From Actinomycetota bacterium (GTDB lineage Bacteria > Actinomycetota > Nitriliruptoria > Nitriliruptorales > Nitriliruptoraceae): a stretch of DNA of 64,000 bases. A program made the position numbers and the translations under genes. The notes below the pieces were generated by a model. The model saw nothing but the letters and a program-made list of their open reading frames with translations, made no database searches and was not told the DNA's origin. Every line of letters begins with the position of its first letter. The first letter of the stretch is position 1. The DNA lies in NCBI GenBank assembly GCA_019347575.1, contig JAHWKY010000004.1, positions 142,696 to 206,695 of the forward strand. Direction: 5' to 3'. Below, one piece after another: positions 53,111 to 61,959 of the stretch.

Positions 53111-54140
53111 TCAGACCGACGAGCCGACGGGCGGTCCGACGCAGCAGGTGGACGACGCCCGCCCGGGCATGCCCGACGCCCCGACGCTGCCGTCCGAGGA
53201 GGTCGCGCGCGAGGCGGATCCCGCAGCCCCACCCGAGGGTGAGGTCCAGCGCGAGGGCAGCCTGTGGGGGGACGCGTGGCGCGATCTGAAGCGCAACCCC
53301 CTGTTCATCGTGTCTGCCGTGATCATGGTGATCTTCCTGCTCATGGCCTACTTCCCGACCCTGTTCACGTGGTTCTACCCCGGTGACACCAACCCGCGGA
53401 ACTGCCTGCTCTCGCGCTCGCTCCAGCGCCCCGATGCGACCCACTGGTTCGGCTTCGACCTCCAGGGCTGCGATTACTACGCCCGCACCGTCTACGGAGC
53501 GAAGGTGTCCATGAGCATCGGTCTGCTGGTCACGGGGTTCGCGCTCCTGATCGCGGTCACGCTCGGCTCGATCGCGGGCTACTTCGGCGGCCTCGTCGAC
53601 ACTCTCATCGCGCGGATGACCGACATCTGGTTCGCGATCCCGGTGATCCTCGGTGGCATCGTGATCCTGTCGACCCTGCGGGACCGCACCATCCTCGGTA
53701 TCAACCTGGGGCAGCGCGGCCTGATGCAGGTGAGCCTGGTGCTGGTCCTGCTGGGGTGGCCGACGATGCTGCGGCTGATGCGCTCGCAGGTGATCCAGAC
53801 CAAGGAGGCCGACTACGTCGAGGCGGCGCGCGCCCTCGGAGCTCGCGATCTGCGCATCATCATCCGTCACATCCTGCCCAACGCCATCAGCCCGGTGATC
53901 GTGTACGCGACCATCACGATCGGCATCATCATCACCGCCGAGGCGGCGCTGTCCTTCCTGGGCGTGGGTCTGCAGCTGCCCGAGATCTCCTGGGGCCTGA
54001 TGATCAACGGTGCCCAGAACCGCATCCTGCAGACCCCCCATCTGCTGTTCTTCCCGGCACTCTTCCTCAGTCTCACGGTGTTCAGCTTCATCCTGATGGG
54101 TGACGCGCTCCGTGACGCTCTCGACCCGAAGCTGCGCTGA
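53103..54140 (+). CDS. dppC: Peptide ABC transporter permease, DppC type
   Basis: A 345-residue permease with a long acidic cytoplasmic N-terminus (about 55 residues) before the conserved LWGDAWRDLKRNPLFIVSAV. Membrane helices include IVSAVIMVIFLLMAYFPTLF and MSIGLLVTGFALLIAVTLGS. The signature HWFGFDLQGCDYYARTVYGA is the DppC/OppC N-terminal domain. The coupling loop is YVEAARALGARDLRIIIRHI LPNAISP (split here). ATG 53103 overlaps the dppB stop by 8 nt. A Cys pair (NCLLSR, GCDYYA) in the first external loop might form a disulphide. Confidence 0.94.
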   Translation: MTDQTDEPTGGPTQQVDDARPGMPDAPTLPSEEVAREADPAAPPEGEVQREGSLWGDAWRDLKRNPLFIVSAVIMVIFLLMAYFPTLFTWFYPGDTNPRNCLLSRSLQRPDATHWFGFDLQGCDYYARTVYGAKVSMSIGLLVTGFALLIAVTLGSIAGYFGGLVDTLIARMTDIWFAIPVILGGIVILSTLRDRTILGINLGQRGLMQVSLVLVLLGWPTMLRLMRSQVIQTKEADYVEAARALGARDLRIIIRHILPNAISPVIVYATITIGIIITAEAALSFLGVGLQLPEISWGLMINGAQNRILQTPHLLFFPALFLSLTVFSFILMGDALRDALDPKLR

Positions 54141-55177
54141 TGACGACACCGGTGGCCTCCCCCGCCCTGCTCGGTGGTCGTCCCGTCGATCCGGGCGCCC
54201 CGCTGCTCGAGGTCACCGACCTGCACGTCGAGTTCCGCCTGCAGGACGGCGTGGTCAACGCGGTGAACGGTCTGAGCTACCGGCTCGAGGCCGGCAGGAC
54301 CCTCGCCATCCTGGGCGAGTCCGGATCCGGCAAGAGCGTGAGCGCGCAGGCGGTCATGGGCATCATCGACACCCCTCCCGGGCACGTCACCGGGGGGTCG
54401 GTGCGCTTCCGCGGCGTCGACCTGTTCGACCTACCCGAGTCGGAGCGTCGCGCGGTCCGCGGCAACCGCATCGCGATCATCTTCCAGGATGCGCTGTCGG
54501 CGCTGAACCCCGTCTTCACCGTGGGGTGGCAGATCGGCGAGCTGTTCCGACGCCACCGTGACCTGTCGAAGTCGCAAGCGCGCGAGAAGGCGATCGAGCT
54601 GATGGATCGCGTGCACATCCCGTCGGCACGCGAACGGGTTGACTCCTACCCCCACGAGTTCTCGGGTGGGATGCGCCAGCGGGTGATGATCGCGATGGGG
54701 CTGGCGCTCGATCCCGACGTGCTCATCGCGGACGAGCCCACGACCGCACTCGACGTCACGGTCCAGGCCCAGATCATGGAACTGCTCGCGGAGCTGCAAC
54801 AGGACACGGGCATGGGCCTGATCCTGATCACCCACGACCTGGGGGTGGTCGCGGAGGTCGCCGACGAGGTGGTGGTGATGTACGCCGGCCGACACGTGGA
54901 GACCGGCGAGATCCACGCGGTCTACGGCAAGCCCGCCCACCCGTACACGCTCGGCCTCATGAACTCCATCCCGCGGACGGATCGCAAGGGCTACGCGCTC
55001 GAGCCGATCGAGGGATCACCTCCCGACCTGATGCACATCCCGCGCGGCTGCCCCTTCCACCCGCGCTGCCCGTTCGTGCGCCAGCACTGCATCGACGAGG
55101 AGCCACCCCTGTACGAGGTGGCCGGCACCGAGCGCCGCAGCGCTTGCCACTACTGGCAGGAGGTCATCGGTGTCTGA
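54140..55177 (+). CDS. dppD: Peptide ABC transporter ATPase, DppD type
   Basis: A 345-residue ATPase. Walker A is [17 protein letters not shown], the Q-loop [17 protein letters not shown], the signature [17 protein letters not shown] and Walker [17 protein letters not shown]. The H-loop is [17 protein letters not shown]. The C-terminal oligopeptide-transporter domain has [15 protein letters not shown] ... SACHYW, the Cys pattern that binds an iron-sulfur cluster in some homologues. ATG 54140 overlaps the dppC stop by one base (TGATG). It forms a heterodimer with the next ATPase. Confidence 0.95.
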   Translation: MTTPVASPALLGGRPVDPGAPLLEVTDLHVEFRLQDGVVNAVNGLSYRLEAGRTLAILGESGSGKSVSAQAVMGIIDTPPGHVTGGSVRFRGVDLFDLPESERRAVRGNRIAIIFQDALSALNPVFTVGWQIGELFRRHRDLSKSQAREKAIELMDRVHIPSARERVDSYPHEFSGGMRQRVMIAMGLALDPDVLIADEPTTALDVTVQAQIMELLAELQQDTGMGLILITHDLGVVAEVADEVVVMYAGRHVETGEIHAVYGKPAHPYTLGLMNSIPRTDRKGYALEPIEGSPPDLMHIPRGCPFHPRCPFVRQHCIDEEPPLYEVAGTERRSACHYWQEVIGV

Positions 55178-56207
55178 TCTGGGGACCAGCACGTGGACCG
55201 AGGCTCAGCCGCTCCTGCAGGTCGTCGACCTGGTCAAGTACTTCCCGATCCGGAAGGGGATCCTGCTGAAGCGTCAGGTCGGCGAGGTCAAGGCCGTCGA
55301 CGGGGTGTCGTTCGACCTGTTCAAAGGCGAGACGCTCGGGCTGGTGGGCGAGTCGGGGTGTGGCAAGTCCACGGTGGCGCGGACGCTGCTGCGGCTGCAC
55401 GAACCGACCTCGGGCTCGGCCTTCTACCGCGGGAGCGACGTGTTCACGCTCGATGCGGGGGCACTCCGGGCGCTCCGTCGTGAGATCCAGATCATCTTCC
55501 AGGATCCCTACTCGTCGTTGAACCCCCGCATGACCGTCGGCGACATCATCTCGGAGGCGTGGCGGATCCACCGCGGGGTGGTCCCGAAGAGCGAGTGGCG
55601 CAAGCGCACCCACGAGCTCCTCGAGCGCGTCGGTCTCAACCCCGACCACATCAACCGCTACCCGCACCAGTTCTCGGGCGGCCAGCGTCAACGCATCGGG
55701 GTCGCTCGGGCCCTGGCGCTCGAACCCTCCGTGATCATCTGCGACGAGCCCGTCTCGGCCCTCGACGTGTCGGTGCAGGCGCAGGTCGTGAACCTGCTCG
55801 AGGAGATCCAGGCCGATTTCGGGCTGTCCTTCATCTTCATCGCCCACGACCTGTCGGTGGTGCGGCACATCTCGGACCGGGTGGCGGTGATGTACCTCGG
55901 CAAGCTCGTCGAGGTTGGGACCGAGGCGGAGATCTACGAGGGTCCCACCATGCCCTACACCCAGGCGCTGCTGTCGGCGGTCCCGATCCCCGACCCGTCT
56001 ATCGAGGAACGCAAGGATCGCATCATCCTCGAGGGGGACCTGCCCAGTCCCGCCGACCCTCCCTCCGGCTGCAACTTCCGGACCCGCTGCTGGAAGGCGG
56101 ACGACCTCTGCGCACGCGAGGAGCCCGAACTCATCGACCGCTTCAACCACGGACACCCCAGTGCCTGCCACTACGCGGAGGTCCGCAAGGTCGTCCCGGT
56201 CGACTGA
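55170..56207 (+). CDS. dppF: Peptide ABC transporter ATPase, DppF type
   Basis: A 345-residue ATPase, partner of the preceding subunit. Walker A is [17 protein letters not shown], the Q-loop [17 protein letters not shown], the signature [17 protein letters not shown] and Walker [17 protein letters not shown]. The H-loop is [17 protein letters not shown]. The family C-terminal region shows [15 protein letters not shown] ... SACHYAE. GTG 55170 overlaps dppD by 8 nt. It is the last gene of the operon; no strong terminator is visible before the next gene 50 nt on. Confidence 0.95.
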   Translation: MSDLGTSTWTEAQPLLQVVDLVKYFPIRKGILLKRQVGEVKAVDGVSFDLFKGETLGLVGESGCGKSTVARTLLRLHEPTSGSAFYRGSDVFTLDAGALRALRREIQIIFQDPYSSLNPRMTVGDIISEAWRIHRGVVPKSEWRKRTHELLERVGLNPDHINRYPHQFSGGQRQRIGVARALALEPSVIICDEPVSALDVSVQAQVVNLLEEIQADFGLSFIFIAHDLSVVRHISDRVAVMYLGKLVEVGTEAEIYEGPTMPYTQALLSAVPIPDPSIEERKDRIILEGDLPSPADPPSGCNFRTRCWKADDLCAREEPELIDRFNHGHPSACHYAEVRKVVPVD

Positions 56208-56257
56208 CGTCGCGGTCGTGGCGCTAGGGTGCGGTGTCGGGCCACGAGGGGAGCGAC

Positions 56258-56980
56258 GTGGGGTCACACGCGCGCGATCTGTCGCGTCGGGCGTTCATCC
56301 GGCGGGTCAGCGGCACCTTCGCGGCTGCCGGTGTCGTCGCCACCGCCCCGGACCTGCTGCGTTGGGGTGCGCGGTCCGATGCCGCGGCTCAGACGCCCGA
56401 CATCGTGCTCGACACGTTCCGGGGGTTCGCCGCGATGGTGTTCCCCGGCGACGATGACTACTCCGTCGCGCAGCAGGAGGCCACCGACGGGCCAGGCGCT
56501 GTCGCCGCCGGTGCCGCCGAGGCGATCATCGCGGGCCTCGACTTCTTCGTTCCCGCCCCGGATCAGCCGGTCCCCAACGACGAGACCCTGGCGCTGTCCC
56601 AGCTTGCCGCAGGAGGGATGAACTCCGTGGCGCTGACGGTCAACCCCGCCGCGGCCGGTGGCGCCTTCCCGTCGCCGTTCGCCCGCCTGAGTTTCGACGA
56701 GAAGATCGAGACCTGGCGCGTCCTCGAGGAGGACACCCGCCAGGCCACCGTGACCGATGACCTCGCTTCCGTGCAGCTCCTGTACGGCCTGCTGCCGGGG
56801 TTCGTGCAGTTCTTCGCCTTCACGGAGCTGAGCGCCTGGGACCCGCAGGCGCGGGCCCTGACGGGACGGCCGGTCGGGTGGGAGCACGCCGGGTACCAGC
56901 CGGGGCGCACCGTTCCGGTCGAGGGCTGGGACGAGTTCAAGGGTTACTGGGCCGATCGCCGCGCTGCCGATCCGACGTGA
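56258..56980 (+). CDS. Tat-exported small subunit of a GMC dehydrogenase (gluconate 2-dehydrogenase subunit 3-like)
   Basis: A protein of 240 residues (248 from GTG 56234). The N-terminus LSRRAFIRRVSGTFAAAGVV is a twin-arginine signal (SRRAF), cleaved near SDAAAQT. The mature part, with VLDTFRGFAAMVFPGDDDYS, LSFDEKIETWRVLEEDTRQA and LLPGFVQFFAFTELSAWDPQ, resembles the gluconate 2-dehydrogenase subunit 3 family, which partners GMC flavoproteins. GTG 56258 was chosen because GAGGGGAG precedes it closely; GTG 56234, with TAGGGT just upstream, is an alternative. The flavoprotein partner follows after one hairpin repeat. A folded complex exported by Tat would carry the flavoprotein along. Confidence 0.8.
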   Translation: MGSHARDLSRRAFIRRVSGTFAAAGVVATAPDLLRWGARSDAAAQTPDIVLDTFRGFAAMVFPGDDDYSVAQQEATDGPGAVAAGAAEAIIAGLDFFVPAPDQPVPNDETLALSQLAAGGMNSVALTVNPAAAGGAFPSPFARLSFDEKIETWRVLEEDTRQATVTDDLASVQLLYGLLPGFVQFFAFTELSAWDPQARALTGRPVGWEHAGYQPGRTVPVEGWDEFKGYWADRRAADPT

Positions 56981-56995
56981 CCTGACCTGAGCACC

Positions 56996-57025
56996 GTGCT
57001 CAAGTAGGCCGGAGGCCGATAGCAC
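56996..57025 (+). repeat. GTGCT/AGCAC hairpin repeat between the two dehydrogenase genes
   Basis: 30 nt beginning GTGCTCAAGTA, inner stem GGCC-GGA-GGCC, ending GATAGCAC. The A in GAT, where other copies have GGT, lies in the internal loop and leaves both stems intact. Confidence 0.85.
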
Positions 57026-57030
57026 ACCAA

Positions 57031-57050
57031 GGAGGAGGAGGAGGAGGAGA
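57031..57050 (+). promoter_or_regulatory. Extended GGA-repeat ribosome binding site
   Basis: Six tandem GGA triplets followed by GA end 4 nt before GTG 57055. This is an unusually long run of overlapping Shine-Dalgarno matches and also a potential slippage tract that could vary in length. Confidence 0.7.
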
Positions 57051-57054
57051 CGAT

Positions 57055-58986
57055 GTGGCTCGCGATGTGATCGTCATCGGCTGCGGCGGCGGGGGACCGG
57101 TCGTCGCCAAGGAGCTGGCCGCCCGGGGTCTCGACGTGCTCGTCCTCGAAGCGGGTCCGAGGCACGCCGATCCCGAGGACGAGTGGACGCACTTCGAGAA
57201 CGACGCCAACAACATCCTCACCGGGTTCTTCCGGTGGGGACCCACCGACCGCAGCAAGCCCGCTTGGTTCCGCGAGACCCCCCAGAACTCGGTCGTGTGG
57301 CAGCTGTCGGGCGTCGGCGGCACGACCCAGCACTACTACGGCAACTCGCCCCGAGCGATGCCCGGCGCTTTCGTGGGCTACAGCGGCGCCGATGCCGCCG
57401 CCTACGACACCGCCCATCCGTTCCCCTTCACGTACGAGGAACTGGTGCCGTACTACGAGTGGGTCGAAGCAACGCTGCCGGTCCAGACCGCGGCGATGGG
57501 TACCAAGGAGGAGCTGTTCCTGACCGGTGCCGAGGCGATGGGCCTGCCCTACAACGCCTCGAAGAACGTGACCCGCGACAGCTTCCGGCCCCAGGAGAAC
57601 GCGATCCTGCAGCCCGGCGGCAACGCGGGGCTCAGCACCGACGCGGGGGCGCTGGAGTACCCGGAGGCGACCGGTTGCACCTTCTGCGGCTACTGCTTCC
57701 AGGGCTGCTACCAGCCGATCAAGGCGCCCCGCAACCTCAAGGCGAAGCGCTCCACCGACAACAGCTACGTCCCGATGATGCTCACGGCTGACTGCTGGGC
57801 CCCGGAGGGACAGGCAGCGGAGCTGATCACGGACGCCTTCGTGACCCAGATAGCGACGGTCGACGAGGGCGGGGCGACGGTCGCCCGTGCGGTCACCTGG
57901 CGGGTGGGCGCGACCGGCGAGACCCAGACCGAGGAGGCCACGGTCATCGTCATGGCCGGCGGCTGCACCGAGAACCCCCGGCTGTGGCTCAACTCGGAGC
58001 TACCCAACCCCAACGACTGGGTGGGACGGGGCTACACCGACCACTACTTCGACTGGGTCATCGGGGAGTTCGACACCTACACGGGCTCGTCGAAGGGCGT
58101 CGGCTCGTCCGCCCGCGCCGACTTCCCCGGGCTCGGCGGACTCGAGAACGTGGGGCTCCCGCCCGCCCTCCAGGGGTTCAGCAACGGTTTCTCGGATGGC
58201 GGCTTCGCCGGCTACTACACCAACGGCTACACACCGCCGTCCGACGCTGACACGTTCGGGCGGCTCGCCGGCGTCCCGTTCGCGGAACTCACCTCGAGGA
58301 TCGACCAGCTCCTGAACGTGCTGGTCATCACCGACGACGACGTGGAGGCGCAGAACCGGGTGACGTTGTCGAGCAGCTACGGTCCGGACGAGCACGGCCC
58401 CGTCCCCAAGGTGACGTTCCGACACCGCGAGCGTTCCCAGCGGACGCGCCAGAACCGCGCGACGCTGACCCAGAAGGCGGTCGATCTGCTCCGGGCGGCC
58501 GGGGCGGAACGGGTCCACCACATCAACTGGCCGCCGCTCATCCTGCACGTGCAGTCCACGATGCGGATGGGGCTGGACGAGGCGGATTCGGTGTTGACGC
58601 CCGATGGCGAGGCGCGCTTCGTGAAGCGGCTGTTCATCGCGGACAACTCCGCCCTCGCGAACGGCATCGGCGGACCGAACCCCACCATGACGATGCAGGC
58701 CGTCGCGACGCGCACGGCGGAGCGCATCTTCCGGATGTACTTCGACGGCGACGCCTGGGTCGGCAACGAGGCACCCGTCGCGAGCATCGACGACCACGTC
58801 ACGCAGGCCGTCCTCGAGGGCCGTTGCGACGACCTCGAACCGTCCTCGCCGTCGCCTCCTCCCGTCGATCGTGCTCCGGCGCCGCTGCCGACGACGGGGA
58901 GCGGGTCCCTGCCACTTCTCGCCGGAGCCGCAGCACTTGCGGCACGCGAGGTCATCCGGCTCCGGACGCGGAACGAGCGCGACTGA
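57055..58986 (+). CDS. GMC-family FAD oxidoreductase with LPTTG tail
   Basis: A 643-residue flavoprotein dehydrogenase. FAD binding is at VIVIGCGGGGPVVAKELAAR with the Glu of VLVLEAGP. A Cys-rich segment GCTFCGYCFQGCYQP resembles the CxxCGxCxxGC pattern of long-chain alcohol and sugar dehydrogenases of this family. The C-terminal GMC motif is IADNSALANGIGGPNPTMTM followed by QAVATRTAERI. After the enzyme come a Pro/Ser linker, LPTTGSGS, a hydrophobic stretch and RLRTRNERD, a sortase-type tail. There is no N-terminal signal, so export probably depends on the Tat partner encoded upstream. GTG 57055 follows the GGA run. The alcohol or sugar substrate is unknown. Confidence 0.88.
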   Translation: MARDVIVIGCGGGGPVVAKELAARGLDVLVLEAGPRHADPEDEWTHFENDANNILTGFFRWGPTDRSKPAWFRETPQNSVVWQLSGVGGTTQHYYGNSPRAMPGAFVGYSGADAAAYDTAHPFPFTYEELVPYYEWVEATLPVQTAAMGTKEELFLTGAEAMGLPYNASKNVTRDSFRPQENAILQPGGNAGLSTDAGALEYPEATGCTFCGYCFQGCYQPIKAPRNLKAKRSTDNSYVPMMLTADCWAPEGQAAELITDAFVTQIATVDEGGATVARAVTWRVGATGETQTEEATVIVMAGGCTENPRLWLNSELPNPNDWVGRGYTDHYFDWVIGEFDTYTGSSKGVGSSARADFPGLGGLENVGLPPALQGFSNGFSDGGFAGYYTNGYTPPSDADTFGRLAGVPFAELTSRIDQLLNVLVITDDDVEAQNRVTLSSSYGPDEHGPVPKVTFRHRERSQRTRQNRATLTQKAVDLLRAAGAERVHHINWPPLILHVQSTMRMGLDEADSVLTPDGEARFVKRLFIADNSALANGIGGPNPTMTMQAVATRTAERIFRMYFDGDAWVGNEAPVASIDDHVTQAVLEGRCDDLEPSSPSPPPVDRAPAPLPTTGSGSLPLLAGAAALAAREVIRLRTRNERD

Positions 58987-58990
58987 CCGG

Positions 58991-59005
58991 GCCCCGGACC
59001 GGGGC
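58991..59005 (+). terminator. Short GC hairpin after the GMC gene
   Basis: GCCCCG-GAC-CGGGGC directly after the stop, without a T-run. It is a possible terminator separating the inserted dehydrogenase genes from tpiA. A TAGGCT hexamer at 59021-59026 may be the tpiA -10. Confidence 0.4.
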
Positions 59006-59053
59006 ACTCGTGGTGAGCACTAGGCTCGGGGGTCCGCGCACCAGGAGGCACCT

Positions 59054-59827
59054 GTGGCCGATCGGCGGCCGATCATCGCCGGCAACTGGAAGATGCACAA
59101 GGACCACCTCGAGGCGATCCAACTGGTCCAGAAGCTGGCGTACCACCTCGACGAACGCGATTACGAGGGGCAGGACGTCGTGGTGTGCCCTCCGTTCCCG
59201 GCGCTGAGGTCGGTGCAGACCTTGATCGACTCCGACCACCTGCCGCTCTCGGTCGGGGCGCAGAACTGCCACTGGGAGGACGAGGGCGCCTACACGGGCG
59301 AGGTCTCCGCCGGGATGCTCGCCAGGCTCGACGTCGATCTCGTCATCTGTGGGCACTCCGAACGTCGGGCGTTGTTCGGCGAGACCGACGCGGTGGTCAA
59401 CCGCAAGGTGAACGCCGTCCTGGGTCACGGGCTGGTGCCGATCCTGTGCGTTGGGGAGCGCCTCGAGCAGCGTCAGGCAGGTCAGGCCGCGGCCGTCGTC
59501 GTCGGACAACTCGAGGGCTCGCTGCACGGAGTCGAGATCGCCGCCCCGGAGGCGCTGGTCGTCGCGTACGAGCCGGTGTGGGCCATCGGGACGGGAGAGA
59601 CCGCGACACCCGATGATGCCCAGGAGATGTGCGCGACGATCCGGACCTGGCTCGCCCAGCGCTACAGCGACGGTCTCGCGGCCGGGATCCGCGTGCAGTA
59701 CGGGGGCAGCGTCAAGCCCGGCAACGTCCGCGAACTGATGGCGCAGCCCGACGTCGACGGGGCGTTGGTGGGGGGCGCCAGCCTCGATGCCGACGACTTC
59801 GCGCTGATCGTGGGACACCGGCGCTGA
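59054..59827 (+). CDS. tpiA: Triosephosphate isomerase
   Basis: A 257-residue TIM-barrel enzyme interconverting dihydroxyacetone phosphate and glyceraldehyde-3-phosphate. Substrate residues Asn/Lys are in IIAGNWKMHK, the electrophilic His in VICGHSERRALFGETD, and the catalytic Glu in VVAYEPVWAIGTGETAT. The phosphate loop is VQYGGSVKPGN and DGALVGGASLDADDF. GTG 59054 lies 5 nt after AGGAGG. It is cut off from gap-pgk by the peptide-transport and dehydrogenase genes, so it probably has its own promoter. Confidence 0.97.
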   Translation: MADRRPIIAGNWKMHKDHLEAIQLVQKLAYHLDERDYEGQDVVVCPPFPALRSVQTLIDSDHLPLSVGAQNCHWEDEGAYTGEVSAGMLARLDVDLVICGHSERRALFGETDAVVNRKVNAVLGHGLVPILCVGERLEQRQAGQAAAVVVGQLEGSLHGVEIAAPEALVVAYEPVWAIGTGETATPDDAQEMCATIRTWLAQRYSDGLAAGIRVQYGGSVKPGNVRELMAQPDVDGALVGGASLDADDFALIVGHRR

Positions 59828-59860
59828 GGTCCTTCGAGGGCCAGGGGCGGCGCCCCGAGC

Positions 59861-59866
59861 TATAGT
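59861..59866 (+). promoter_or_regulatory. -10 element for the BlaI-M56 pair
   Basis: TATAGT, the best -10 match in this part of the window, lies 29 nt before the GTG of the BlaI-like gene. It is preceded by a GGGGC-GGC-GCCCC hairpin (59843-59855) that may end tpiA transcripts. No TACA-type BlaI operator is clear. Confidence 0.5.
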
Positions 59867-59895
59867 GGGGTGCCGTACGACGCGAGGTTCCCCCC

Positions 59896-60297
59896 GTGGC
59901 CAGACGGAACGATCCCCTCGAATCCCTGCTCGGCCCGCTCGAGACCGAGGTGATGGATGTCGTGTGGCGGCTCGGCGATGCCACCGTCCGCGACGTCCAC
60001 GACGAGCTCGCGCGCAGCCGTGACATCGCCTACACGACCGTCATGACGACCATGACCCGGCTCGCAGCGAAGGGTTTCCTCCGACGCGACACCAGCGGCT
60101 TGGCACACCGGTACGGCCCGGCCGTGACCCGCGAGAGCTACGCACGCTCGACCGTGGCTCGGGTCTTCGGCTGGCTGGTTGACCGCTACCCCGAGCCCGC
60201 TGCCGCCTACCTCGCGGATGTCGTGGACGGCTTGGACGAGGTCACGATGGAGGAGCTCCGCTCCGCCGTCGAGCGTCGCCGCGAAGAGGAGCGCTGA
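59896..60297 (+). CDS. BlaI/MecI/CopY-family transcriptional repressor
   Basis: A 133-residue winged-helix repressor. The DNA-binding part is LESLLGPLETEVMDVVWRLG, ATVRDVHDEL and IAYTTVMTTMTRLAAKGFLR, then YGPAVTRESYARSTVARVF and a C-terminal dimerisation helix. In staphylococci BlaI or MecI is cleaved after signalling by the M56 membrane sensor BlaR/MecR, and an M56 gene follows here after 18 nt. No beta-lactamase gene is adjacent, so the regulated target is unknown; in many actinobacteria such pairs control respiration or envelope genes. The GTG start has a GAGG upstream. Confidence 0.92.
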   Translation: MARRNDPLESLLGPLETEVMDVVWRLGDATVRDVHDELARSRDIAYTTVMTTMTRLAAKGFLRRDTSGLAHRYGPAVTRESYARSTVARVFGWLVDRYPEPAAAYLADVVDGLDEVTMEELRSAVERRREEER

Positions 60298-60315
60298 CCC
60301 CTGTTCAGCACCGAC

Positions 60316-61674
60316 GTGCTGCTCAGCATCCCCACCGAATCGCTGGCCATCCGTGCCGTGATCGCGTCGGTGGTCGGTCTGCTGCTGGCCCGGTGCCTGC
60401 TGGCGGCGGGCCTGCGGATGCCGCGGACACGGACCATCGCCGTCCTGGTGCCGACCGCGGCACTGGTGACGATCGCCGTGATGTCGTGGGGCGAGGCGGC
60501 GCTGCCGTCGCTGATGCTCCCCGTCGAGGCGGTCAACGGCCTACCTATCCCCGTGGGGGACGGCTACCTGCGCGTCGGGCCATCAGGCTGGCCACTGCTC
60601 CTGGCGGCGTGGAGCATCGTCGCGACCATCGGCCTCGTGCGCCGCGCGTGGCGCATCGGCCGGACCCGACGGATCGCCGGTGAGGCGTTCGCCATCGCCA
60701 CGACACCAGACGCTCGGGTCAAGAACACCGTCCGGCGTCTCGCTGCGGCGATGCGTGTACCGGTTCCGCCGGTGGCGGTGACCGAGGAGTGCGACGGCGG
60801 AGCTCGCGTCGTCGGTCTGCGACGCCCCCTGCTGTTGGTGGACCGGCGGTTGGTCGAGGGGCTCGATGACGAGGAACTCGAGGGGCTGCTGGCACACGAG
60901 CTGGCCCACGTGCGCCGGCGCGACAACCTCGTGTCAGTCCTGGTGGGTGCGGCCCGCGACCTGGCCTTCTTCGTCCCGGGCGGGCGCTGGGTGCTGCGAC
61001 GCCTCCACGCCGAGCGTGAGCTCGCGGCGGATCAACTCGCCGTCGAGTTGACGGGTCGGCCAGGTGCGCTTGCCAGCGGGTTGCTCAAGGTGGTCGACCG
61101 GGGCGCGCCCGCTCCCGCGTGCGCGTCGTTCGCGCCGACCTCCCAGGTGACCACGGTCGAGCTCCGTGTGCGGCGGCTGATCGAACGCGAGGCCCCGGTG
61201 GGATGGGCGCGACGTTTGGCCGAGAACACGGCCGTCCTCGCCGCGCTGGGAGGCGCGGTGGTCGCCGCGATCGGCATCCCGGCCTCCATCGCTGGGAGCG
61301 CACCGGAGGGGCGCGACGCCCTAGCCGTCCTCTACACCCACGCGCGTCACGAGCCCGAGGTCGCTGCGGCGCCCGAGGCGACGGCCTTCCAGGTCTACCG
61401 TTCCAACGGTTTCCCCATGACTGAGCGCGGCGTCGGCAGAGACCGCTCGACACCCGATGACGGGCGGGACGTCAACCCCGCCGTGCTGCGAGCCGACGCC
61501 GCGTCGCGGGTCGGCTACTCCCCGTACCGCGAGCGCGGCTTGGGACTGCGGCCCCGCGCGCGCGTCGCGATGGAGTCCGACCTCGCAGGGCGCTGGCGTG
61601 CCACCCCGGTCGTACCGGCGCAGGACGGCGGGTTCGGCGTCTACTGGCTGTCACGGCTACCGCAGCCGGACTGA
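60316..61674 (+). CDS. M56-family (BlaR1/MecR1-like) membrane metallopeptidase
   Basis: A 452-residue membrane protein. N-terminal helices (LAIRAVIASVVGLLLARCLL, IAVLVPTAALVTIAVMSW and WPLLLAAWSIVATIGLV) precede a cytoplasmic zinc protease domain. That domain carries HELAHVRRRDNLVSVLVGAA (HExxH) and HAERELAADQLAV (third ligand Glu). Another helix (VLAALGGAVVAAIGIPASIA, about residue 320) leads to an external C-terminal region of about 120 residues. That region does not show penicillin-binding motifs, so the stimulus is not obviously a beta-lactam. Probably it cleaves the BlaI-like repressor encoded just upstream. The GTG at 60316 lacks a strong ribosome site. Confidence 0.88.
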   Translation: MLLSIPTESLAIRAVIASVVGLLLARCLLAAGLRMPRTRTIAVLVPTAALVTIAVMSWGEAALPSLMLPVEAVNGLPIPVGDGYLRVGPSGWPLLLAAWSIVATIGLVRRAWRIGRTRRIAGEAFAIATTPDARVKNTVRRLAAAMRVPVPPVAVTEECDGGARVVGLRRPLLLVDRRLVEGLDDEELEGLLAHELAHVRRRDNLVSVLVGAARDLAFFVPGGRWVLRRLHAERELAADQLAVELTGRPGALASGLLKVVDRGAPAPACASFAPTSQVTTVELRVRRLIEREAPVGWARRLAENTAVLAALGGAVVAAIGIPASIAGSAPEGRDALAVLYTHARHEPEVAAAPEATAFQVYRSNGFPMTERGVGRDRSTPDDGRDVNPAVLRADAASRVGYSPYRERGLGLRPRARVAMESDLAGRWRATPVVPAQDGGFGVYWLSRLPQPD

Positions 61675-61734
61675 CGCACGACCCACGCTGGTACCCTCTG
61701 CGTTCCATCTCCGACCAGTTCTGGGAGAAGCCGC

Positions 61735-61959
61735 GTGATCACCATCGCCGTCGTGGTCCTGCACCTCATATTCTCGAGTCTGCTAGTCCTCTTCATCCTG
61801 ATGCACCGTGGCGCAGGCGGCGGCCTGAGCGACCTGTTCGGCGGCGGGATGGGGGGCGCGCAGGGCTCCGCGGTGGTCGAGCGCAACCTCGACCGGCTGA
61901 CGGTCGCGTCAGGCACCGGCTTCCTGCTGACCAACCTGATCCTGGTCGCCCGGATCTGA
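61735..61959 (+). CDS. secG: Preprotein translocase subunit SecG
   Basis: A 74-residue membrane protein with two helices. VVVLHLIFSSLLVLFILMHR is followed by the Gly-rich loop GAGGGLSDLFGGGMGGAQGS, then VVERNLDRLTVASGTGFLLT NLILVARI (split here). Both the helix-loop-helix plan and the GGGLSDLFGG motif are diagnostic. SecG assists SecYE during export. GTG 61735 follows GGGAGAAG. Its usual neighbour tpiA is separated by the BlaI-M56 pair. The stop TGA overlaps a CTG that appears to start the next gene. Confidence 0.93.
   Translation: MITIAVVVLHLIFSSLLVLFILMHRGAGGGLSDLFGGGMGGAQGSAVVERNLDRLTVASGTGFLLTNLILVARI

Noticed and set aside
58991..59005. Strong intrinsic terminator after the GMC gene
   Set aside because: The stem is only 6 bp with a 3-nt loop and no T-run, so it is listed as weak rather than as a finding.
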